A stretch of 64,000 bases of DNA from Micromonospora chalcea (GTDB lineage: Bacteria; Actinomycetota; Actinomycetes; Mycobacteriales; Micromonosporaceae), in contig NZ_MAGP01000024.1 in assembly GCF_002926165.1 (NCBI RefSeq), positions 1-64,000 on the forward strand. The letters run 5' to 3'. The notes beneath the pieces are model-generated. The model worked only from the letters and a program-made list of their open reading frames with translations, did no database searches and was not told where the DNA came from. This document shows positions 33,464-41,566 of the stretch, piece by piece. The position numbers were made by a program, and so were the translations under genes. Numbering within the stretch: position 1 is the stretch's first letter; every line of letters begins with the position of its first letter.

Positions 33464-34729
33464 ATGTTTGCGAGGCGCCGACTGACGCTTTTCGCGATGA
33501 CTGTCGCAGCCGCGCCGCTGGCGGTCGGCGCGTGCACCGCCGGCCCGAAGTCGGTGGCGAAACAGGCCGAGGCGTCGCCGCCGTCGGTCACCGTGACACC
33601 CGCCGATCGCACGAAGAACGTGCCGATCAGCGCGGAGGTGGGCACGAAGGTCAGCAACGGCAAGGTGACAGCCGTCAAGCTGACCGACGACAAGGGCAAC
33701 GCCGTACCGGCCCAGCCGCGCGAGGACGGCTCCGGCTGGGTGCCGGACCGTCCGCTGGCCAATTCCCGGACGTACACGGCGGAGGTGACCGCGACCGGCG
33801 ATTCGGGGAAGACCGCCACGCAGAAGACGACGTTCACGACGATGGCCAAATCCACCAAACCGGCCGTCACCAGCGAATTGTATTTCCGGCCGAATCAGAC
33901 GTACGGGACGGCGATGCCGGTGGTGCTCGGATTCGACCCGCCGATTCCGAAGGAGGCCCGCGCGGACGTGCAGCGCCGGCTGTTCGTGAAGACCGACCCG
34001 CCGCAGCCCGGCACCTGGTCGTGGGTGGCCGACGGCAAGCAGGCCGAGTACCGGGCGCCGGACCGCTGGAAGCCGGGCACGACGATCAGCGTGCGCAGCG
34101 CGTTGCAGGGGCTGCCCATCGGCAAGGAGGCGATCGGCGACTCCGACCGGGTCGCGACCGCCAAGGTCGGTCGGCAGGTGACGCTCGACATCGACAACGG
34201 GACCAAGCAGATGACCGTCTACGAGGACGGCAAGGTGCTCAAGAAGATCCCGGTCAGTCTCGGCAAGGAGAGCACGCCGACGTCCAGCGGCACCATGGTG
34301 ATCATGGAGAAGCACGAGCACACCACGTTCGACACCCGGGGTGAGCCAAACGGCGGCTACGTGGTCGACGTGGACGACGCCCAGCGGCTGACCTGGGGCG
34401 GCGAGTTCATCCACTCCGCGCCGTGGTCGGAGGGGGAGCAGGGCTACACCAACACTTCGCACGGCTGCACGAACGTGTCGGCCACGGCCGCGGACTGGCT
34501 CATGGGCGTCACGCAGGTCGGTGACCTGGTGACAGTGCGGGGCACCGAGGTGAAGCTCGACCAGGGCAACGGCTTCACCGCCTGGAACGTCAGCTGGGAC
34601 GAGTTCGCCAAGGGCAGCGCGCTGCCCGTACCGGCGGGGCTGAAGCCCACGCAGAGCGCCACGCCGCACCCGGGCGCGGTGGCCGGCGGGTCGGCGCCGG
34701 CGCCGTCGCGGAGCAACAGCGGCGGCTGA
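33464..34729 (+). CDS. L,D-transpeptidase lipoprotein (Ig-like domains plus YkuD)
   Basis: 421-residue cell-wall enzyme that makes 3-3 crosslinks in peptidoglycan. N-terminal lipoprotein signal with lipobox LAVGAC, then two Ig-like/beta domains (about residues 45-240) and the YkuD catalytic domain (about 245-365) with HS...TSHGCTNVS; Cys335 is the nucleophile. The Ser/Pro/Ala-rich tail is probably wall-spanning. ATG 33464 follows a G-rich ribosome-binding site. The first third of the gene has lower GC than its surroundings (AAATCC, AATTGTATTT), which may be relaxed codon use in the exported part. Usual arrangement of LppS/LdtMt2-like proteins. Confidence 0.92.
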   Translation: MFARRRLTLFAMTVAAAPLAVGACTAGPKSVAKQAEASPPSVTVTPADRTKNVPISAEVGTKVSNGKVTAVKLTDDKGNAVPAQPREDGSGWVPDRPLANSRTYTAEVTATGDSGKTATQKTTFTTMAKSTKPAVTSELYFRPNQTYGTAMPVVLGFDPPIPKEARADVQRRLFVKTDPPQPGTWSWVADGKQAEYRAPDRWKPGTTISVRSALQGLPIGKEAIGDSDRVATAKVGRQVTLDIDNGTKQMTVYEDGKVLKKIPVSLGKESTPTSSGTMVIMEKHEHTTFDTRGEPNGGYVVDVDDAQRLTWGGEFIHSAPWSEGEQGYTNTSHGCTNVSATAADWLMGVTQVGDLVTVRGTEVKLDQGNGFTAWNVSWDEFAKGSALPVPAGLKPTQSATPHPGAVAGGSAPAPSRSNSGG

Positions 34730-34758
34730 ACCTGGGGAGGAACGGCCCCGTGCCGTGC

Positions 34759-35778
34759 TCAGTCCAGGTCGACGCGGGCCACCCCGGCCGCGGTCAGGCT
34801 GCCCAGCCAGAGCCGGCGGCCGTGCAGCCGCACGCCGGTGACCATCGGGTACGCCCCGCTCGGGCCGTGCAGCGTCCGCAGCACCCGCCCCGCGCCGTCG
34901 ACCAGCGCGACCAGCCCGTAACGGCGCGGCCGGGGCTGCACCGCGCCGGGCAGCAGCGCGACGATCTGGCGGACGCGCGGATGCGGCAGCAGCCGTTCCA
35001 TCGTCGCCAGCCGGGGGCTGGGCAACGCGACCCAGTACGTCCCGTCACCCACCGCGGAGATGTTGTCCGGGTACGCCGGCAGGTCGGTCAGCACCGTGGC
35101 CCGCCCGCCCGGCAGGTCGATCCGGAGCAGCCGGTGGGTGGCGGTCTCGGCGAGCATCAGCGCCGACTCGTCCGGGGTGAGCGCCAGCCCGTTGGGGAAG
35201 TAGAGCCCGTCGGCGACCACGTCGGTGCGCCCGGTGCGCCTGTCGTAGGCCAGCACCCGCCCGTTGGGCCGGTGCTCCAGCAGGTCCCGCTTCCAGTGCG
35301 ACAGCGGGAAGCGGTCGGAGGAGTCGGTGAAGTAGACGGTGCCGTCGCTCGCGACCGCCGCGTTGTCGGCCAGGTGCACCGGCGGGGCGGTCCCGGTCAG
35401 CTCGTGCACCGCGCCGGCGGGGTCGACCCGCAGCAGTCCCCGGTACGCGTCGCAGACGAGCAGCCCGCCGTCGGCCGGGTCCCGTTCGATGCCCAGCGGC
35501 CGTCCGCCGGTCTCGGCCAGAAGCGTGGGCCGGGTGCCGGCCGCCGCCTCGGCGGGCCACCACCAGAGCCGGCCGTCCTCGTCGCCGCTGACCACCCGGC
35601 CGTCGGCGTCGACCACCACGTCCTCCGGCCCGTGCCCGCCGGCCGGCAACGGCAGCAGGTCGGCCCGGTCGAGCCGGGTGTCGGCGGGCGTCCAGGGCCC
35701 GGTCAGCGGCGGCGGCACGGTCGCCGGCTCGCGGACCGGCCGGATCAGCAGGGGCGCACGCGGGCGGGGGACAGCCAT
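34759..35778 (-). CDS. SMP-30/gluconolactonase/strictosidine synthase-like protein
   Basis: 339-residue six-bladed beta-propeller. Seen: GPEDVVVDADGRVVSGDEDGRLW, PLGIERDP, DNAAVASDGTVYFTDSS, YFPNGLALTPDESALMLAET, and DLPAYPDNISAVGDGTYWVALPSPR, matching the strictosidine-synthase/SMP-30 repeats and their metal-binding Glu, Asn and Asp. No signal peptide. Family members hydrolyse lactones or phosphotriesters; the substrate here cannot be told. The first ATG with normal context is 35778. Confidence 0.85.
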   Translation of the reverse strand: MAVPRPRAPLLIRPVREPATVPPPLTGPWTPADTRLDRADLLPLPAGGHGPEDVVVDADGRVVSGDEDGRLWWWPAEAAAGTRPTLLAETGGRPLGIERDPADGGLLVCDAYRGLLRVDPAGAVHELTGTAPPVHLADNAAVASDGTVYFTDSSDRFPLSHWKRDLLEHRPNGRVLAYDRRTGRTDVVADGLYFPNGLALTPDESALMLAETATHRLLRIDLPGGRATVLTDLPAYPDNISAVGDGTYWVALPSPRLATMERLLPHPRVRQIVALLPGAVQPRPRRYGLVALVDGAGRVLRTLHGPSGAYPMVTGVRLHGRRLWLGSLTAAGVARVDLD

Positions 35779-35952
35779 CGGCTCATTGTGGCCCGGCGGC
35801 GTCGCGAAGGGCAGTGCCCGACGGCGTTTCGCGCCCGTGGCGCGGCGGCTGCGGGATGACCCTGAGACGGCTCGGGGTCGGTTCCCGGACAGTACCCGGA
35901 ACCCCCGCCGCGAGGCCCGGAATTGTCGGTGGGGCCGGGTAGGTTTGGCCGC

Positions 35953-36351
35953 ATGGTACACAGCGTTGAGCGCTTCCACGTGGCGATGGACGTGCACGAT
36001 CACGTGGTCGAGCTGCGTCCGGTCGGCGAGATCGACATCGCCACCGTGACGGCGTTCCGGGCCGCGCTCTGGGCCGCGCCGGCGCGGCCGGTGCTGCGGG
36101 TCGACCTGTCGGGTGTGCGGCTGCTGTCCGCCGCCGGGGTCCGCGCGCTCGTCGCCACCCACCTGCGGGTCCGGGCCCGCGGTGGCGAGCTGGTGCTCGT
36201 CGACCCGGACCCGGTGGTGGCCCGGGTGCTGCGGGTGACCGGCCTGCACCGGGTGCTCCCGGTGCGCTGCTCCGACCGCTCGCAGGACGTGCCGAGTCGT
36301 GCCCACGACCGGTCCGGCCGCACCCACGAGATGGTGGCGTGCGCGGCCTGA
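35953..36351 (+). CDS. STAS-domain anti-sigma factor antagonist
   Basis: 132-residue SpoIIAA/RsbV-like protein. Seen: ELRPVGEIDIATVTAFRAAL, LRVDLSGVRLLSAAGVRALVATH (the Ser in LLSAAG would be the phosphorylation site), and LVDPDPVVARVLRVTGL. The C-terminal 25 residues (SRAHDRSGRTHE) are outside the fold. TAGGTT seven bases before ATG 35953 suggests a leaderless start. No anti-sigma kinase or sigma gene is adjacent, so the partner is elsewhere. Confidence 0.88.
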   Translation: MVHSVERFHVAMDVHDHVVELRPVGEIDIATVTAFRAALWAAPARPVLRVDLSGVRLLSAAGVRALVATHLRVRARGGELVLVDPDPVVARVLRVTGLHRVLPVRCSDRSQDVPSRAHDRSGRTHEMVACAA

Positions 36352-36377
36352 ACGGGAGCGGGCCGCCGGGCACACGA

Positions 36378-36407
36378 CGGGCCGCCGGCGCGAGTGCCGA
36401 CGGCCCG
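36378..36407. terminator. Hairpin between convergent STAS and FKBP genes
   Basis: CGGGCCG (36378-36384) pairs with CGGCCCG (36401-36407) and the helix continues inward with a mismatch. Confidence 0.5.
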
Positions 36408-36425
36408 ACGTGAACGGCGCTGCGC

Positions 36426-36794
36426 TCAGCGCACGCCGAGCAGGTCCACCACGAAGACGAGCGTCTCGTTCGGCTTGATGACGCCGCCGGCGCCGCGGGC
36501 GCCGTAGCCCAGGTGCGGCGGGATGGTGAGCTTGCGCCGGCCGCCGACCTTCATGCCGACGACGCCCTGGTCCCAGCCGGCGATGACCTGGCCGCCGCCG
36601 AGCGGGAACTCGAACGTCTCACCCCGGTTCCACGAGGCGTCGAACTCGCGGCCGTTCGAGTGGGCCACGCCCACGTAGTGCACGCTCACCAGTTGGCCCG
36701 GGCGGGCCTCCGGGCCGTCGCCGACGGTGATGTCCTCGACGACCAGATCCGCGGGCGGCGCGCCCTCGATCGGGCCGACCTGGGGCTTGTCCAT
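36426..36794 (-). CDS. FKBP-type peptidyl-prolyl cis-trans isomerase
   Basis: 122-residue single-domain FKBP. Seen: GQLVSVHYVGVAHSNGREFDASWNRGETFEFPLGGGQVIAGWDQGVVGMKVGGRRKLTIPPHLGYG, with the FKBP pocket residues (Tyr, Phe, Asp, Val-Ile, Trp, Tyr). No export signal, so a cytoplasmic folding helper. The start MDKPQ at 36794 has GAGGAG upstream. Confidence 0.95.
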   Translation of the reverse strand: MDKPQVGPIEGAPPADLVVEDITVGDGPEARPGQLVSVHYVGVAHSNGREFDASWNRGETFEFPLGGGQVIAGWDQGVVGMKVGGRRKLTIPPHLGYGARGAGGVIKPNETLVFVVDLLGVR

Positions 36795-36901
36795 GAACGG
36801 TCTCCTCGGTGCTGACGGTGTGGTCACCGTCGATCCTGCGGGATCGCGACCGGCCGATACGCGCCGGTCCCCGCACAACGGCGTGGCGGGGACACGAGAA
36901 G

Positions 36902-36935
36902 GGGGCGGGCGCCGCCTGTCGGCGACGCCCGCCCC
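36902..36935 (-). terminator. Hairpin terminator after DoxX gene
   Basis: 10-bp stem GGGGCGGGCG (36902-36911) with CGCCCGCCCC (36926-36935), 14 bases past the DoxX stop. Confidence 0.6.
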
Positions 36936-36948
36936 GCAGCGGGCTGGT

Positions 36949-37521
36949 TCACTTCAGCCAGGGGAGACGCTGGACCAGGGGGAGCTTCGCCCAGATCCGG
37001 CCGAGGCCGAGGGTGTTGCCGGCGCCCACCAGGGCGAGACCGGCCAACAGGCCCGCGTAGATGAGGTGGTCGTCCATGAAGGGGTTGTTCGCCGGGGGCA
37101 GCACGGCCGTCCACATCAGGACCAGGAGCAGTCCGCCGGCCACGGCGGCGATCCGGATGCCGATGCCGAGCATCAGCGCGACACCGATGCCGAGCAGGCC
37201 GAGCATGAACAGCGTGTCCGCCCAGGCCGCGCCGGCGATGTTCCGGTAGAGGTCCGCGAACGGGCCCTCGACCGCGTTGCCCAGGAAGCCCTTGGTCGGG
37301 CTGCCGCCGTTGATCCAGGCGTTCTTCGCCGCGGTCTCGTGGCCGAGGCCGAACATCTTGTCGAGGAAGGCCCAGAGGAAGATCCAGCCCAGCGCGAGCC
37401 GCAGGCCGGCCCACACGTACCGGGTGGCCTTCTGCCGGGTGGTCTCGATGTGCGCCGCCGGAGCGGTGGTGGCGGCGGGGGTCCGCTTGACGGCGGGGGT
37501 CCGCTCGATTGTCGCGGTCAT
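36949..37521 (-). CDS. DoxX-family membrane protein
   Basis: 190-residue polytopic protein, four transmembrane helices (YVWAGLRLALGWIFLWAFLDKMFGL, a middle pair from LFMLGLLGIGVALMLGIGIR, and LIYAGLLAGLALVGAG). The family includes thiosulfate:quinone oxidoreductase subunits and membrane redox proteins of uncertain role. The basic N-terminal 30 residues are disordered. ATG 37521 was chosen; GTG 37530 is possible. It is divergent from the CBS-BON gene across a 226-base spacer with short palindromes. Confidence 0.82.
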   Translation of the reverse strand: MTATIERTPAVKRTPAATTAPAAHIETTRQKATRYVWAGLRLALGWIFLWAFLDKMFGLGHETAAKNAWINGGSPTKGFLGNAVEGPFADLYRNIAGAAWADTLFMLGLLGIGVALMLGIGIRIAAVAGGLLLVLMWTAVLPPANNPFMDDHLIYAGLLAGLALVGAGNTLGLGRIWAKLPLVQRLPWLK

Positions 37522-37600
37522 GGTCTCCACGTCCCTTCCTGTGCCTCGCACCGCGCTTCCCGGTGGCACATTCATTCCACCGCCGAGCCGCCTCCCGGAG

Positions 37601-37633
37601 CAGGGCCTACCGGTGCCCTGATGACCGGGTCAT
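37601..37633. promoter_or_regulatory. Inverted repeats between doxX-like and CBS-BON genes
   Basis: CAGGGC-N8-GCCCTG (37601-37620) followed directly by ATGACC-G-GGTCAT (37621-37633). Symmetric sites in a divergent promoter region are operator candidates. A DosR-type box is conceivable but the match is weak. Confidence 0.3.
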
Positions 37634-37747
37634 TGGTCCCGTCCGTACCCGGTCCGGTCGGCCCGTCCCCGCCGGTCCGCCGCCCCTGACCAGGGCGTTT
37701 GCGGCGGCCTATCGTCGCAGGTGAAGGCCCGGTACGAGGAGGTCGTG

Positions 37748-38446
37748 ATGAGGACGTGGCAGGTGGCCGACGTGATGACCAGGGACGTCGCGGCGGTGAC
37801 GGAGCAGACCCCGTACCGCGAGATCGTCGACGTGCTGGTGCGTAAGCGGATCAGCGGCGTGCCGGTGGTCGACTCGTTCCACCGGGTGCTCGGCGTGATC
37901 TCCGAGGCGGACCTGCTGCACAAGGTGGAGCGGGCCGGTCACCCGGACGAGCGCCGGGTGTTCGAGGGGCGGCGGCGCCGTACCGCCCGGGAGAAGGCCG
38001 ACGCGCTGGTGGCCGGGGACCTGATGACCGCACCGGCGGTCACCACCCACGAGCGCGCCTCGCTGGCCGCGACGGCCCGGCTGATGGACCGCGAGGCGGT
38101 CAAGCGGGTGCCGGTGCTGGACGACCTGGGCCGGCTGTCCGGCATCGTCACCCGTGGTGACCTGCTCCGGGTGCACCTGCGTACCGACGCGGAGATCCGC
38201 GAGGAGGTGGTGCACGAGGTGCTGCGCCGGGTGCTGTCGGTCCGCGACGGCCTGGTCACGGTGCAGGTCCGCGGCGGCGAGGTCACCATGGACGGTCGGC
38301 TGGACCGGCGCAGCGCCGTCGAGCTCGCCGGCCGCCTGGCCGGACAGGTCGCGGGCGTGGTCGCCGTGCACAACGCCATCGGGTACGACCTGGACGACAC
38401 CACGCTGATGGAGCTGGACCCGGTGCACGCCACCCCGGTTGCCTGA
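37748..38446 (+). CDS. CBS-domain pair plus BON-domain protein
   Basis: 232 residues from ATG 37748, which has a strong GAGGAGG ribosome-binding site; an in-frame GTG at 37721 would add nine residues. Two CBS motifs (ADVMTRDVAAVTEQTPYREIVDVLVRK...GVPVVD and DLMTAPAVTTHERASLAATARLM...KRVPVLD), usually binding adenosine nucleotides, then a C-terminal BON domain (VQVRGGEVTMDGRLDRRSAVELAGRLAG). Such proteins are typical of actinobacterial stress or dormancy regulons. Cytoplasmic. Confidence 0.9.
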   Translation: MRTWQVADVMTRDVAAVTEQTPYREIVDVLVRKRISGVPVVDSFHRVLGVISEADLLHKVERAGHPDERRVFEGRRRRTAREKADALVAGDLMTAPAVTTHERASLAATARLMDREAVKRVPVLDDLGRLSGIVTRGDLLRVHLRTDAEIREEVVHEVLRRVLSVRDGLVTVQVRGGEVTMDGRLDRRSAVELAGRLAGQVAGVVAVHNAIGYDLDDTTLMELDPVHATPVA

Positions 38447-38460
38447 GCGTGCCGGCGTGG

Positions 38461-39180
38461 TCAGGCGGTGGCGCTCGCGAGCTGGGCGGCGAGCAGCGCC
38501 GGCGCCTCGGCCAGCGACGGGCCGTACCAGGTGAGGTGCCGGCCGGACACCAGCGCCGCCGGCACCCCCGGGAACGCCTCCGGCCCGTCGTCGGCGGTGA
38601 ACCGGTACGGCTCGTCGGGCAGCACCACCAGCTCCGGTGACCGGGCGCGCAGCTCGTCGAGAGTGGGCCGGGGATAGCGTTCCGCGTCCCCGGCCCAGCC
38701 GTTCACCACGCCGAGCCGGGCCAGCACGTCCCCGGCGAACGTGTCCCGGCCGAGCACCACCCACGGGCGCCGCCACACCGGCACCACAGCGGTGCGGACG
38801 CGCGCCGGCGTGCCCAGGGCCGCCCAGGCGCGACGGGCTGCCGTCAGCCACGGCGGCTCGGCCGGCGCGCCGAGCGCTACCACCAGCTCGCCGAGCTGGT
38901 CGAGCGCCTCCGGCACGGTACGCGGGAACGTGACCCGCACCGGCGCCCCGGCCGCGCGCAACGCCTCGGCGTCGGCCAGCCGGTTCTCCTCCTCGTTGAG
39001 CAGCACCAGATCCGGTTTGAGGGCGAGCACCCGGTCCAGGTCCGGATACTTCGTCCCGCCGACCCGGGCGACGTCCAGCCCGGCCGGATGGGTGCACCAG
39101 TCGGTCGCCCCGACCAGCACCTCCGGGCGGGTGGCCGCCACCGCCTCGGTCAGCGACGGCACCAGCGACACCACCCGCAC
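38461..39180 (-). CDS. Helical-backbone metal-receptor protein (BtuF-like, no signal)
   Basis: 239-residue protein with the two-lobed periplasmic-binding fold of vitamin B12/Fe-siderophore receptors: VVSLVPSLTEAVAAT, LVGATDWCTHP, VGGTKYPDLDRVLALKPDLVLLNEEEN, and a C-terminal lobe ending PSLAEAPALLA. There is no signal peptide or lipobox, so it is probably cytoplasmic, as in many actinobacteria, and its role is unclear. GTG 39180 has GGGGAG upstream. It follows the DICT protein by 26 bases in the same operon. Confidence 0.85.
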   Translation of the reverse strand: MRVVSLVPSLTEAVAATRPEVLVGATDWCTHPAGLDVARVGGTKYPDLDRVLALKPDLVLLNEEENRLADAEALRAAGAPVRVTFPRTVPEALDQLGELVVALGAPAEPPWLTAARRAWAALGTPARVRTAVVPVWRRPWVVLGRDTFAGDVLARLGVVNGWAGDAERYPRPTLDELRARSPELVVLPDEPYRFTADDGPEAFPGVPAALVSGRHLTWYGPSLAEAPALLAAQLASATA

Positions 39181-39206
39181 GGCGTGTTCTCCCCTCGTAC
39201 CGCGGA

Positions 39207-40298
39207 TCAGCGGGCCGGCGCGGTCGCGGCGTCGGCCGTCTCCGGCGGCAGGCCCGCCACCGGCAGGCCCTTGCGGGCCGCCCAGTCGACGGCGGCGCGC
39301 AGGTCTGCGGTGGGCAGCGGCCGCCGGGTGCTCACCCCGACCGCCGCGTGCATCGTGTAAACCAGGAACGGGTACGACTTGGCGAGCGCGGCGATCGCGT
39401 CGTGCAGGCGGCGCACCACCTCGAGCGCGGCCGGCTCGTCCAGCCCGGGCAGCAGGAGCTGGTACTCGTTCTCGGCGACCCGCAGCGCGCGGTCGACCGG
39501 GCGCAGCGCGCCGGTGACGGCGGCGAGCACGGCATGGCCCTCCCGGGCGCCGTTGCGCCGGCCGAATCGTTCCGGCGAGCCGGGCGGCTCGTCCACCCGC
39601 AGGCCGACCAGCGCCACCGGCAGCGTGCCCGAGGCGGTCACCCCGTCCATGCCGGCCCACCGGCGCAGGCCCGGCTCGTCGAGGAACGCCTCGGCGGGCT
39701 GGACCGGCGGCGTGACCCGGTCGGCGCGGCGGGCCAGCAGCCGCAGCGCCGCCTCGGCGCGCGGCTCGCCCGGTCCGGCCGGGATGTCGCGCACCCGGGC
39801 GATCGCCTCGTCCAGCGCCGTGCGCGCCTCGGCGGGCAGCCGCTCGGCGAGTTGTTCGCGCAGCCGGATGGCCTCGTGCAGCGCCTCGTCCCGGCGGAAT
39901 CCCCAGCGGCCGTCGAAGAGCCGGCCGGCTTCCAGCGTCGGCGCGGGCGTCGCCTCGGCGCGGTCGTGGGCCACGAGGGTGGCGCCGAACCGAGGGCTCA
40001 GCACCACCACGCTCCACTCGCGGGCCAGCTCCTCCGCCTCGTCGAGCGTCACGCCGTACGTGCGATCGGGCAGGTCGGGCGGCGGGCCGCCGACCATCGC
40101 CACCACCGTCGCCGCGGCGCGGCCGGCGATGCGCCGGTAGACCTCGCGCTCCCGGTCGAAGTACGGCAGCCGCTGGAACAGGGCGAACACGATCAGCGGG
40201 CCGTCCTCGGCCTCGGCGAGCGCGGCCCGCTCGATGGCGTGGGAGAGGGCGACGAGACTGCGTTTGGTGAACTGCTCCGGGGTCCGTCCGCTGTGCAC
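39207..40298 (-). CDS. DICT sensory domain-degenerate GGDEF protein
   Basis: 363-residue putative signalling protein. N-terminal DICT domain (RSLVALSHAIERA...LIVFALFQRLPYFDREREVYRRIAG...EWSVVVLSPRFGATLVAHDR), a helical middle (about 130-200), then a GGDEF-like domain where the active-site motif GGDEF is replaced by ENEYQ in VAENEYQLLLPG. The domain should therefore not make c-di-GMP, and may only bind GTP or c-di-GMP or be structural. GTG 40298 has TAGGCT six bases upstream (leaderless pattern). Co-operonic with the metal-receptor gene. Confidence 0.8.
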   Translation of the reverse strand: MHSGRTPEQFTKRSLVALSHAIERAALAEAEDGPLIVFALFQRLPYFDREREVYRRIAGRAAATVVAMVGGPPPDLPDRTYGVTLDEAEELAREWSVVVLSPRFGATLVAHDRAEATPAPTLEAGRLFDGRWGFRRDEALHEAIRLREQLAERLPAEARTALDEAIARVRDIPAGPGEPRAEAALRLLARRADRVTPPVQPAEAFLDEPGLRRWAGMDGVTASGTLPVALVGLRVDEPPGSPERFGRRNGAREGHAVLAAVTGALRPVDRALRVAENEYQLLLPGLDEPAALEVVRRLHDAIAALAKSYPFLVYTMHAAVGVSTRRPLPTADLRAAVDWAARKGLPVAGLPPETADAATAPAR

Positions 40299-40429
40299 GG
40301 GCAGAGCCTAGAGGCACGGACGCGGCTGCGCACCGGTCGGCGGGCCCCGGCGTGCTCCACCGCACCGCCGGGGCGGACGCCCGACGCCCTACACTCGGGC
40401 GTCGACCGGACGACGGGGGGCGGGGCGAG

Positions 40430-41296
40430 ATGACGAACACCGGCAGCGTGACCGCCTCCTGGCTGCGGCCGGTCCCGTCCGGCGCGACGCCGTGCCTGAC
40501 CCGCCACGGGCACGTCGGGTACGCCGGCCGGCGGCTCGGCGAGCTGGTGCAGGGCCGTCCGCCGGGAGTCACCGGCAACCAGTGGAGCACGGCCGGACGG
40601 GCGCCGCTGGACCTGGTGGTCGGCGCCGCCGACACCGGCCTGCCGCGCTTCGCGGTGCGGTTCACCGCGCCCGCGTCCGACGGGTCGCCCGCCCGCCGGG
40701 AGGAACGGCTGACCGACGCGGTGTCCGCCGCCGTCGGCCTGCCGCTGCTGCGGGTCGAGTCACCGACGCTGCGCGGCGCCGATCACGTCCGCCGCTTCGT
40801 CGAGTACGTCCTGGACGCGCGGGCCTACGCCGAGGGCACCGACCCGGAGGCCGGGGACGCGGTCGGCTTCCGGGACATCATCGGCCGGCTGCCGGACGGC
40901 CGGCGTGGACCGGTGAACGACCTCGGGGCGCTCGCGCGGGTCGAGGCGGTCGAGGCGTACGTGGCCGGCCGGCTCGCCGACCCGATCGTGCGCGGGCTGC
41001 ACGTGCGCTGGACCGGCGGCCCGGCGGAGGGCTGGTGCTGGGTCGAGGTGCGGCCCGGCGGCTGCCTGCTGGAGCGGGTACGGCTGACGTCGCGGGGATT
41101 CTCCTGCGGCGTGGACCCGGGCCGGCTCGCCGAGGACCTGGCCGCGATGGCGCTGGGGGAGCGACTGCGCGATCTCGACGCCGCCGGGGCGTCTCTGGTG
41201 GACCGGGAGGAGCTTCGCGGTCGGGTGCGCGCGCTCGCGGCCCGGCGGGACTCCTTCGACGGCGGCTTCGCCTTCGACCACCTCTGCGCGGACTGA
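40430..41296 (+). CDS. Conserved hypothetical protein
   Basis: 288-residue soluble protein; I do not recognise the family with certainty. The middle (residues 60-120, PLDLVVGAADTGLPRFAVRFTA...LTDAVSAAVGLPLLRVESPTLR) has an alternating beta/alpha pattern, and the C-terminus has Arg-rich helices. There is no signal peptide or obvious catalytic motif. ATG 40430 has GGGGCGAG upstream. The 270 bases that follow separate it from the next gene. Confidence 0.75.
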   Translation: MTNTGSVTASWLRPVPSGATPCLTRHGHVGYAGRRLGELVQGRPPGVTGNQWSTAGRAPLDLVVGAADTGLPRFAVRFTAPASDGSPARREERLTDAVSAAVGLPLLRVESPTLRGADHVRRFVEYVLDARAYAEGTDPEAGDAVGFRDIIGRLPDGRRGPVNDLGALARVEAVEAYVAGRLADPIVRGLHVRWTGGPAEGWCWVEVRPGGCLLERVRLTSRGFSCGVDPGRLAEDLAAMALGERLRDLDAAGASLVDREELRGRVRALAARRDSFDGGFAFDHLCAD

Positions 41297-41566
41297 ATCC
41301 TTCCTGGCCGCGGCGCCGAGCCGACCCCGGCCCGGCACGTCCCGATTTTTTTCGATCTCCGGTTGAACCTTCGCCGACGGCGCTCCGTACCTCATCGGGA
41401 ATGGACGCAGACTTCGCCGCCGCGCCCGGACGGCGCGGAGACGATGCGGAAAGGGCATCGTCGGCCATCGACGCGCGACCCGAGCGTCGCAGTGATCTCA
41501 CACCCCGAATTCATCGGTCCGCCGGGATCACCAGTCAACTACCGGATCGAGAAGGAGAGCAATTCG

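Noticed and set aside
32973-33485. Possible gene in the 32855-33463 stretch
   Set aside because: Several frames are open but each runs through the palindromes and lacks a ribosome-binding site and plausible composition.
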